A DNA stretch of 11,369 bases from contig CANQYH010000081.1 of NCBI GenBank assembly GCA_947628025.1, forward strand, positions 1 through 11,369. The letters run 5' to 3'. The position numbers and the translations under genes were made by a program. Shown here piece by piece: positions 6,787 to 11,369 of this stretch (position 1 is its first letter; every line of letters starts with the position of its first letter). The notes beneath the pieces are model-generated. The model saw only the letters and a list, made by a program, of their open reading frames with translations, did not search any database and had not been told where the DNA came from. The stretch comes from an uncultured Lachnospiraceae bacterium (GTDB lineage Bacteria; Bacillota; Clostridia; Lachnospirales; Lachnospiraceae).

Positions 6787-7296
6787 GTGAATATCGTGCT
6801 TCTGGAGCCGGAGATGCCGGCCAATACGGGAAACATAGGCCGTACCTGCGTGGCGACGGATACCAGGCTCCATCTGATCCGGCCGTTGGGGTTCCGGCTC
6901 AATGAGAAGATGCTGAAACGGGCCGGACTGGATTATTGGGACAAACTGGACGTGACGGTTTATGACGATTACGAGGATTTCCTGGCCCGCAATCCCGGCG
7001 CGAAGATTTATATGGCGACAACGAAAGCCCGCCGGGTCTATACGGACGTCCGCTATGAGCCGGACTGCTATCTGATGTTTGGCAAAGAAAGCGCCGGCAT
7101 TCCGGAAGAATTACTGCTGGAGAACCAAGCGAACTGCGTCCGCATCCCCATGTGGGGCGATATCCGTTCGCTGAACCTGTCGAATGCGGTGTCGATCGTC
7201 CTTTATGAGGCGCTCCGCCAGAACGGATTTGAGCGGATGACGCTGCAGGGCGAGCTGCACCGGCTCCATTGGGCGGAGGAGGCAGGCGGTGAATAA
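6787..7296 (+). CDS. trmL: tRNA (cytidine/uridine(34)-2'-O)-methyltransferase TrmL, SpoU/SPOUT family
   Basis: Methylates the 2'-OH of the wobble nucleotide in tRNA-Leu species using SAM; cytoplasmic, acting as a knotted dimer. The start is GTG 6787, with AAAGGAG at 6775-6781 six bases upstream. This gives 169 residues, beginning MNIVLLEPEMPANTGNIGR, which matches the family N-terminus; an in-frame ATG at 6730 would add 19 unrelated residues overlapping the aminotransferase. SPOUT motifs in order: NTGNIGRTC (13-21), LMFGKESAGIP (96-106) and the trefoil-knot IPMWGDIRSLNLSNAVSIVL (120-139). The family motif is commonly IPMxxxxRSLNLSN, so it fits well. It ends the plus-strand gene run and is followed by an AT-rich gap. 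Confidence 0.95.
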   Translation: MNIVLLEPEMPANTGNIGRTCVATDTRLHLIRPLGFRLNEKMLKRAGLDYWDKLDVTVYDDYEDFLARNPGAKIYMATTKARRVYTDVRYEPDCYLMFGKESAGIPEELLLENQANCVRIPMWGDIRSLNLSNAVSIVLYEALRQNGFERMTLQGELHRLHWAEEAGGE

Positions 7297-7440
7297 GTCT
7301 GTGATCCGGGATGTCCTGTCGGGAAGTTCCATAAGCATACGGGTGCAGATTAAATTATGGCTTCTTATTAAAAGCCGGCTATAATATCCGAAAATTTCAA
7401 AAATAATTTGTAAAAGTTTTATAATTTTCTCCCACAAGCC
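7297..7440. other. AT-rich gap downstream of trmL
   Basis: No gene seen. A weak hairpin, GGCTT (7359-7363) with AAGCC (7372-7376), lies near 7360 and may help end trmL transcription, but no T-run follows. Another loose inverted repeat, GAAAATT (7390-7396) and AATTTTC (7423-7429), flanks a TATAAT at 7420-7425 that lacks a good -35 element. Composition is distinctly AT-rich against the surrounding genes. Confidence 0.5.
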
Positions 7441-7442
7441 AG

Positions 7443-7471
7443 TGGTAGAACTGGAATTTATGTGGTATAAT
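7443..7471 (+). promoter_or_regulatory. Extended -10 promoter for the rubredoxin transcript
   Basis: A perfect TATAAT at 7466-7471 is preceded by TG at the extended -10 position (TGGTATAAT, 7463-7471). The -35 position 17 bases upstream (TGGTAG, 7443-7448) is poor, as is usual for extended -10 promoters. Transcription would start near 7478, leaving a leader of about 200 bases before the rubredoxin start. Confidence 0.65.
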
Positions 7472-7477
7472 CTAGAA

Positions 7478-7681
7478 CGATAAATCCCCAGCGGGTTGTC
7501 GGACAGTTCGCGCCGGAAACGGCAGGGGGGCGTCCGCCGGGACAGGCGGTATGCGAATGGCGGGATATAGGCCGGGAGCGTACTTTTTGGCTGGTTGTCA
7601 GGAGCGGCGGAGCAGGCCGGACGGAGCGTTTTGTCATGAAAAAATCCCTGAGATCAGGGAATCGAGAAAGGAGCAGAGGTT
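7478..7681 (+). promoter_or_regulatory. Long structured 5' leader of the rubredoxin gene
   Basis: About 200 GC-rich bases between the promoter and the rubredoxin ATG. Visible hairpins: GCCG-GAAA-CGGC at 7512-7523 (GNRA tetraloop), CCGCC/GGCGG within 7534-7549, and TCCCTG-AGAT-CAGGGA at 7645-7660 just before the AAAGGAG ribosome site (7667-7673). GGTTGTC occurs twice (near 7494 and 7574). I do not recognise a known riboswitch class. A 44-codon frame (7551-7685) overlaps the rubredoxin start as ATGA. Regulatory function is an inference from length, hairpins and position. Confidence 0.45.
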
Positions 7682-7840
7682 ATGAAACGGTATGTATGCG
7701 TAGTGTGCGGTTATGTGTATGATCCGGAAGAGGGAGATCCGGAAAACGGGATCGAGCCCGGAACCGAGTTTGAAGATCTTCCGGAAGACTGGGTATGCCC
7801 GATCTGTTATGTAGGCAAGGACCAGTTTGAAGAGGAATGA
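7682..7840 (+). CDS. Rubredoxin
   Basis: 52 residues, a one-iron Fe(Cys)4 electron carrier of the cytoplasm, usually passing electrons to superoxide reductase, rubrerythrin or flavodiiron proteins in anaerobes. Iron ligands C6 and C9 lie in YVCVVCGY, and C39 and C42 in DWVCPICYVGKDQF. The body (DPEEGDPENGIEPGTEFEDLP) follows C. pasteurianum rubredoxin closely. Odd: residue 43, directly after the fourth cysteine, is Tyr (TAT codon). Rubredoxins nearly always have Gly there (CPLCGVGKD in C. pasteurianum), and that Gly makes an NH-to-sulphur hydrogen bond near the iron. The start is fixed by AAAGGAG at 7667-7673. It stands alone, between its own promoter and a strong terminator, with no redox partner in the window. 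Confidence 0.96.
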   Translation: MKRYVCVVCGYVYDPEEGDPENGIEPGTEFEDLPEDWVCPICYVGKDQFEEE

Positions 7841-7856
7841 TAGAGTGGACCAGGTG

Positions 7857-7916
7857 AAATGCCCCGCGGCCGCCGGTGAAGATCCGAAGATCTGTCGCCG
7901 GAGCCGCGGGGCATTT
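7857..7916 (+). terminator. Rho-independent terminator after rubredoxin
   Basis: Perfect 14-base outer stem AAATGCCCCGCGGC (7857-7870) with GCCGCGGGGCATTT (7903-7916). A further partly paired inner arm contains CCGG and GATC on both sides. The short T-run (ATTTTAG) follows on the plus strand. Because both flanks are A/T, it could also act weakly on minus-strand transcripts arriving from the YhaN-like gene. Confidence 0.85.
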
Positions 7917-7947
7917 TAGTTGCTGGAAAGATTGCTTCCCCATCCTG

Positions 7948-8064
7948 GATTGCGCGTTGTTTGCCCAAAGGATTGAAAACGTTTTCCGTGCTGCCATAAA
8001 AGGCGTTCTTTCTATTAGATTGTCAGTTGTCTGCCTAAAAGATCCGAACCACGTTCCGCACAGC
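7948..8064. repeat. Diverged 47-base direct repeat in the convergent intergenic region
   Basis: 7948-7994 and 8018-8064 align without gaps over 47 bases at 31 identical positions by hand count. Both start GATTG and share the TTGT-TGCC core, an AAA-GAT step and a TTCCG near the end. The copies are 70 bases apart, which is not a multiple of three, so they are not a coding repeat. Function unknown. The rest of the 7917-8103 gap holds no gene that I can support. Confidence 0.5.
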
Positions 8065-8082
8065 TTTTATAAATGAGGACGA

Positions 8083-8097
8083 GGGGCTGGCCGCCCC
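8083..8097 (-). terminator. Possible minus-strand terminator of the YhaN-like gene
   Basis: On the minus strand, GGGGC (8097-8093) pairs with GCCCC (8087-8083) around a five-base loop, six bases after the TAA stop of the ATPase gene. There is no good T-run afterwards, so this is a weak call; the strong rubredoxin hairpin farther on may do the work for both strands. Confidence 0.35.
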
Positions 8098-8103
8098 CCG
8101 GCT

Positions 8104-9966
8104 TTAGATACAGATCATATGATAAGGGATCTGGTTGGCTGTCAGCATCTGGGCCTCCCGCTGGTGGCAGGTGAAGATGATGATCTGCCCTTTATAGGCG
8201 GAGGTCAGCCATTTCAGCGCGCTCTTCATCCGGTCGTCGTCGTAAAGCACGAAGCTGTCGTCAAAGATCAGCGGCATGTCTTCTTTTTCACCCTGGATCA
8301 GCCTAGCGGCGGCCAGGCGTAGCGCCAGATAGATCTGGTCCATGGTGCCGCTGGAGACCTGTTCGATGGGCACCAACTTGGTCCGCGTATTCATAAACGC
8401 GTTTAGATTCTCGTCGATGCTCATGCTGGTATAGACGCCCCCGGTGATGTGGCTGATCAGATCCGACGCCGTTTTGTTCAGGTATAGTCCGAATGAGTTG
8501 CGGATAGAGGCCGAAAGCTCCGTCAGCGTTTCCTGAGCCAGGTCGATGGCGGCCAGTTCCTGGGAGATGCGCTGGTTTTCCGCCAGGGATACTTTCAGGA
8601 CTTCCATCTGATCCTTATAGTTGGACAGCAGCTCCAGCTTTTTCTCCAGTTCCCACTGGCTTTTTTGCTGTTTTTCAATGATCTCGCTGCATTCATTCTG
8701 CTTCTGGTGCAGGGCCGTGATCTCTTCCTCCAGCCGCTGCAGGGCCGCGTCCGCTTCGATGGTCGAATCGTAAATACGCCGGAATTCGGTCATCCGGGCC
8801 TTAAACGCCTGCAGCGCCTGCTCGGACAGATCGGTATCGCCCAAATGCCGGTGAAATGTTTCCTGCAGCGCCTGGCCGGACAAAAGCAGCTCCCGCTGCA
8901 GGCTCTTGGTCCCTGAATACAGGACCGAGCCGGCGATACAGAATATGACCGCGATCAGCTCCGTGATCAGGGCCATAACGGAGGTGCCGGCATCCAGATT
9001 CTGTAAAAACGGGATCCATCCGTCCATTCGGTAGATCACGATCGCGCCGATCGTAAGGAGAACGGCCGTCGCGAAGAAAAGTCCGGTCAGCAGTTTGCGG
9101 GATTTCTGGCGGCTGGCGGCGTAGATCTCCCGGTAACTGTTATAGATGGACTCGGTCTGCCGTTCATATTGGTCGATGGAATTTCGATCCTTGAACTGGT
9201 TCTGTTCCAGGATCTGCCTCCCTCTGGCGGCTTTCTGGATCAGTTCCTCTTTTTCGCCGTGCTTTTTTTCGATCTGGGCGCGGGTGTCGGTCCGCAGTTT
9301 CTGGTAAGTAGGAAGCTGGTTTTCGTATTCCGGACCGGTGATATCCTTTTCCAGCGTTTTGATCTCGCCCATCAGCGCCGTATAAGAGCGGGCGGCGTCC
9401 GGGATCAGCTGGCTCTCCATCTCTTTTTTCTGCGCTTTCAGGAACGCGGAGGCCTTGGTGATGTTCAGCGCCATATTGCCGGAGGTGTTCATATTGGCAA
9501 TATAATTCTTTAATTCTGTCACCATGCCCCCGTCGGTGGCGCTTTTCAGCTGGCCGATGCTGATGGTGTTATTGTAGGCCGTTTCCGTCAGACCGCCCAG
9601 CAGTTCGTCCATAAAGGCCTTGGTGGCTTCCTGTTCCTGGCCCAGAGTCTCGTCGATGATATGCAGTTCTTTTTTGTCCTTACGGAAGCAGCGCTCGATC
9701 CGGTAGACATGGCCGCCGTGCTCCAGGCGCAGGGAACCCTCATAGGTTCCGCTGTTTTCCCAGGGCTCGTACTGATTATACAGATCTTTTCGGGCGGCCC
9801 GCCCTCTCTGGGGCTGCAGTCCGAACAGCATACAGCGGATAAAGGTATGGATCGTGGATTTACCGGCTTCGTTTTTCCCGTAGACCACATTGACTCCGTC
9901 CTCAAAAGAGATGCTGCGGTCATGGAATTTCCCAAAGCCCTTTATCTGAAGTTCCAGGAATTTCAT
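8104..9966 (-). CDS. YhaN-like AAA/SMC-type ATPase with two internal membrane helices
   Basis: 620 residues. Rad50/SbcC-like architecture: N-terminal ATPase half with Walker A GKNEAGKST (30-38) and a Q-loop region near YNNTISIGQLKSA (131-143); coiled-coil stretches about 195-290 and 385-480; C-terminal half with ABC signature SSGTMDQIYLALRLA (538-552), Walker B PLIFDDSF (565-572) and an H-loop in IIIFTCHQRE. Instead of a zinc hook, the coiled-coil tip carries two hydrophobic helices (about 291-312 and 329-350) with a short loop, predicted to place the tip in the membrane. This layout matches B. subtilis YhaN and Clostridia relatives. The start ATG (complement of 9964-9966) lies three bases after the stop of the metallophosphoesterase gene, with AAAGGAG inside that gene's end. 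Together they should form a membrane-tethered DNA end-processing or repair complex; DNA substrates are not known to me. Confidence 0.88.
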   Translation of the reverse strand: MKFLELQIKGFGKFHDRSISFEDGVNVVYGKNEAGKSTIHTFIRCMLFGLQPQRGRAARKDLYNQYEPWENSGTYEGSLRLEHGGHVYRIERCFRKDKKELHIIDETLGQEQEATKAFMDELLGGLTETAYNNTISIGQLKSATDGGMVTELKNYIANMNTSGNMALNITKASAFLKAQKKEMESQLIPDAARSYTALMGEIKTLEKDITGPEYENQLPTYQKLRTDTRAQIEKKHGEKEELIQKAARGRQILEQNQFKDRNSIDQYERQTESIYNSYREIYAASRQKSRKLLTGLFFATAVLLTIGAIVIYRMDGWIPFLQNLDAGTSVMALITELIAVIFCIAGSVLYSGTKSLQRELLLSGQALQETFHRHLGDTDLSEQALQAFKARMTEFRRIYDSTIEADAALQRLEEEITALHQKQNECSEIIEKQQKSQWELEKKLELLSNYKDQMEVLKVSLAENQRISQELAAIDLAQETLTELSASIRNSFGLYLNKTASDLISHITGGVYTSMSIDENLNAFMNTRTKLVPIEQVSSGTMDQIYLALRLAAARLIQGEKEDMPLIFDDSFVLYDDDRMKSALKWLTSAYKGQIIIFTCHQREAQMLTANQIPYHMICI

Positions 9967-9969
9967 GGG

Positions 9970-10338
9970 TCAGCTCCTTTCGTCGGTGGTGCGCAGCAGC
10001 GCGTTAATGCCATAGTAGAGCGCTTTTTTCTCTACGGGACTGGGATCGGGCTTATCCAGGGCGCGGATATAAAATCCGATCATGTCGCTGGGATGCTCGG
10101 CAAACAGGGCGCTGAAATCGTATTGCGGCTCCGATTCGTCGATCAGCTCTGCGATCCGGTATTTGGAGAGCAGATTCTCCACGTCGAATTCTACGTCCGG
10201 GTCCCGCATACCGCGGATGCGGAACCGGTAAATATGGTGCGCGCCCCGCTTTTCCATTTCCTGGGCGATCTTCAGCTCCAGTTCTACGTTGGTGGTGCGC
10301 GGCGTGATATTGACGATCAACGATATGTACTGAGCTCG
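9970..10338 (-). CDS. C-terminal part of SbcD/YhaO-like metallophosphoesterase (5' end lost at junction)
   Basis: About 120 residues of a C-terminal domain ending in LYYGINALLRTTDERS. Segments such as YISLIVNITPRTTNVELEL, HHIYRFRIRGMRDPDVEFD and PSDMIGFYIRALDK match, from memory, the C-terminal accessory domain of Clostridia DNA-repair metallophosphoesterases that sit before YhaN-like ATPases. The catalytic domain (the D-x-H, GDxxD, GNH motifs expected over about 250 residues upstream) is missing: homology stops near 10,320-10,340. Beyond that the minus frame stays open only by chance, to an ATG at 10398 inside unrelated plus-strand coding DNA. Codon choice changes at the same point. As it stands the gene cannot make a working nuclease; whether this is real in the organism or an assembly effect is discussed in the findings. 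Confidence 0.75.
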   Translation of the reverse strand, partial: RAQYISLIVNITPRTTNVELELKIAQEMEKRGAHHIYRFRIRGMRDPDVEFDVENLLSKYRIAELIDESEPQYDFSALFAEHPSDMIGFYIRALDKPDPSPVEKKALYYGINALLRTTDERS

Positions 10339-10669
10339 TTGTATCTTGGACGGGGAGTCCGAATTTTTCAGCGAAAAACTCGGAAAAGTTACCCTCAACA
10401 GACTCTTGTCGGATATTTCGGGTTCGGATTTCTATACCTGGTACCACGAGAACGTACAGACTCTTATCAACTTTATGTTGCTGGTAAGTTTCAGAGACAT
10501 AAACGCTCTCGATTTGGAATTGCTTATAACCGTTGACGAAAACAACGTCATCCAATCCATCGAGTTGGCAATCTGTTACGGCGGACACGCCAAAGCCTTC
10601 GACGAAGGCGATGAAGAACAGGATTTGACGGGCAAATTCTCGTTGTTAAAATTTACAGCCCGCGCTTAA
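10334..10669 (+). CDS. 3' end of an unrecognised gene (5' end lost at junction)
   Basis: Open plus-strand frame of about 111 codons ending TAA 10667-10669, followed by a strong terminator, so the 3' end is real. It begins right after an in-frame TGA (10331-10333) at the composition junction. The only possible start near the beginning is TTG 10346, with no ribosome site, so I read it as a fragment. The protein has an alternating pattern suggesting beta strands (ALDLELLITVDENNVIQSIELAI), an acidic segment (KAFDEGDEEQDL) and one cluster of aromatics (FYTWYHENVQ). I do not recognise the family; a LolA/LppX-like secreted lipoprotein C-terminus is one possibility, based only on the strand pattern. 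Codon choice resembles the downstream lipoprotein gene rather than the left block. Confidence 0.6.
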   Translation, partial: ARCILDGESEFFSEKLGKVTLNRLLSDISGSDFYTWYHENVQTLINFMLLVSFRDINALDLELLITVDENNVIQSIELAICYGGHAKAFDEGDEEQDLTGKFSLLKFTARA

Positions 10670-10763
10670 CAGGCGTTGCAGGCTCCAAACCAAGATTTTT
10701 ATTCGGCGGTAAAGACGGCCGATGCCTCTACTCAAAGGAGAGTAAAATCTCCTCCTCAAACGG

Positions 10764-10792
10764 AAAAAGACGATCTTCGGGTCGTCTTTTTT
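10764..10792 (+). terminator. Rho-independent terminator with UUCG tetraloop
   Basis: AAAAAGACGATC (10764-10775), loop TTCG (10776-10779), GGTCGTCTTTTT (10780-10791), with one T·G pair and a C-G closing pair on the loop, ending in a six-T run. It closes transcription of the truncated gene 95 bases upstream. A smaller hairpin, GGAGA/TCTCC, lies at 10737-10752. The A-run before the stem makes it bidirectional in principle. Confidence 0.93.
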
Positions 10793-11009
10793 CGAATACT
10801 CGATTTTACTGAGCCGAATATACTTATTTCAAAATAAACATTATTATCGATAAAGTTGAATTTATGCCAAACTTATAAACTGTTTATTATAATGATTTTT
10901 CAAATTGACATATTGTTATATATATTTATTGTGTAAATTGACATTTCAAAATTAAAAAGGTAAATTTTCAATATCGATAGGCTTTTATTTATATTGTCAA
11001 TTCAAACAG
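10793..11009 (+). promoter_or_regulatory. AT-rich upstream region with repeated AATTGACA boxes and a second promoter
   Basis: No gene. AAATTGACAT occurs twice in direct orientation, at 10902-10911 and 10935-10944 (33 bases apart), and TGTCAATT, its inverse, at 10995-11002. The second copy doubles as a -35 element: TTGACA 10938-10943, 17 bases, then TAAATT 10961-10966. The first copy has only a weak TATTGT 16 bases on. The boxes may be alternative promoters or operator sites for the lipoprotein gene. Confidence 0.5.
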
Positions 11010-11038
11010 TTGACTTTTGTTTTTCAAAGATATATAAT
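11010..11038 (+). promoter_or_regulatory. Sigma-A promoter of the lipoprotein gene
   Basis: TTGACT (11010-11015), a 17-base spacer, then a perfect TATAAT (11033-11038). The predicted start is near 11045, leaving a leader of about 24 bases with AAAGGAG at 11055-11061, seven bases before the ATG at 11069. Confidence 0.88.
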
Positions 11039-11068
11039 CAACTTATCCATACAAAAAGGAGAAAAGAA

Positions 11069-11369
11069 ATGAAACGTTTGATCAAGATATTGTCCGTAAC
11101 GACAATATGCCTTTTATTGGTTTTCGGTTGTTTCGCTTGCAACGGTCACGTACATACCTTTGACAAAGACACTTGGGCAAGCAACGAAACCACTCATTGG
11201 CATCCCGCTACCTGCGGCCACGATACCGAGAAGGGTTCGCCTGCGGCGCACACCTTCGTCGGCAACACCTGCTCCGTCTGCGGATACACCAAGACGGTCG
11301 AAAAGACCGCGAAGGTGGACGATAAGGTGTTGGCTGCCGGCGAACAGGTCGAAGTTGGCCAGACGATCA
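11069..11369 (+). CDS. Predicted lipoprotein with His/Cys-rich zinc-ribbon-like module (3' end beyond window)
   Basis: The first 100 residues are visible, then the gene leaves the window. The start is fixed by promoter and ribosome site. Residues 1-20 are a lipoprotein signal peptide (KRLIK, hydrophobic core); the likely lipidated cysteine is C21 (VFGC), with C24 as an alternative. After the signal come HVHTF (27-31), a W..HWHP segment, ATCGHD (47-52), a second AHTF (60-63) and CSVCGY (68-73). Paired HTF and CxxC elements suggest a small metal-binding or structural knuckle often placed just after the lipid anchor in secreted proteins of uncultured Clostridia (recollection, not a search). From about 75 a new region starts (KTAKVDDKVLAAGEQVEVG), probably the next extracellular domain. 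Substrate and role are unknown. Confidence 0.85.
   Translation, partial: MKRLIKILSVTTICLLLVFGCFACNGHVHTFDKDTWASNETTHWHPATCGHDTEKGSPAAHTFVGNTCSVCGYTKTVEKTAKVDDKVLAAGEQVEVGQTI

Noticed and set aside
7640..7685. Peptide frame from ATG 7636 as an attenuation leader peptide
   Set aside because: No run of regulatory codons and no ribosome site; the hairpin alone is a better explanation of this stretch.
7876..8076. 66-codon plus-strand frame after rubredoxin
   Set aside because: It begins inside the rubredoxin terminator, has no ribosome site, and covers a direct repeat whose spacing is not a multiple of three.
9661..10536. 291-codon plus-strand frame spanning the ATPase start, phosphoesterase end and junction
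   Set aside because: Antisense to conserved genes and runs across the junction; no family motif.
10346..10669. TTG 10346 as the real start of a complete 107-residue protein
   Set aside because: No ribosome site or promoter precedes it, and it coincides with the junction; a truncated gene explains it better.
1..11369. CRISPR array, tRNA, rRNA, insertion sequence, toxin-antitoxin or phage genes
   Set aside because: No regularly spaced repeats, cloverleaf, transposase motifs, terminal inverted repeats or paired small toxin/antitoxin frames were seen.

Overview
The window looks like two unrelated pieces of Clostridia-type DNA joined near position 10,320-10,345. Bases 1 to about 10,320 are GC-rich and densely packed. 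They have AGGAGG-type ribosome binding sites, 4-base start/stop overlaps, and gene families typical of gut Lachnospiraceae-like Firmicutes: VanW, a eukaryote-like dCMP deaminase, a YhaN-like ATPase and a rubredoxin. From about 10,345 to the end, intergenic DNA becomes very AT-rich, promoters match the sigma-A consensus closely, and the only intact start belongs to a His/Cys-rich lipoprotein of a kind common in uncultured Clostridia. Taxonomic placement is inferred from style and family recall, not from a search.

Left block, plus strand (2-7296): the 3' part of sua5 (tRNA threonylcarbamoyladenosine synthesis); a dCMP deaminase overlapping its end; a DnaQ-like DEDDh exonuclease; a 36-residue single-helix membrane peptide; a secreted VanW/G5 protein with a long acidic repeat tail; a 267-base gap; then a tight group of a standalone AIR-synthase C-terminal domain protein, an Lrp/AsnC regulator and a class I aminotransferase (4-base gap, then 4-base overlap); and the tRNA wobble methyltransferase TrmL. 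Nucleotide metabolism, tRNA modification and amino-acid metabolism are mixed, as is usual in a housekeeping run. The regulator and aminotransferase are the most clearly coupled pair.

Middle (7297-8103): an AT-rich gap, an extended -10 promoter, a leader of about 200 bases with several small hairpins, a rubredoxin gene with an unusual residue at its iron site, a strong terminator, and a diverged 47-base direct repeat.

Minus strand (8104 to about 10,340): a YhaN-like ATPase with two internal membrane helices, preceded by the C-terminal third of its metallophosphoesterase partner. Together they would form a membrane-tethered SbcCD/Rad50-Mre11-like nuclease. The phosphoesterase gene is cut off at the junction.

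Right block (about 10,345-11,369): the 3' end of an unrecognised plus-strand gene, also cut at the junction; a textbook UUCG terminator; a promoter region with repeated AATTGACA boxes; and the start of a lipoprotein gene that runs off the window. Two head-to-head genes losing their N-termini at one point, together with the composition change, suggest an assembly chimera or a recent rearrangement. I see no CRISPR array, tRNA, rRNA, insertion sequence or clear novel defence system. The best candidates for something undescribed are the lone AIRS-C protein in the Lrp/aminotransferase operon and the long rubredoxin leader.
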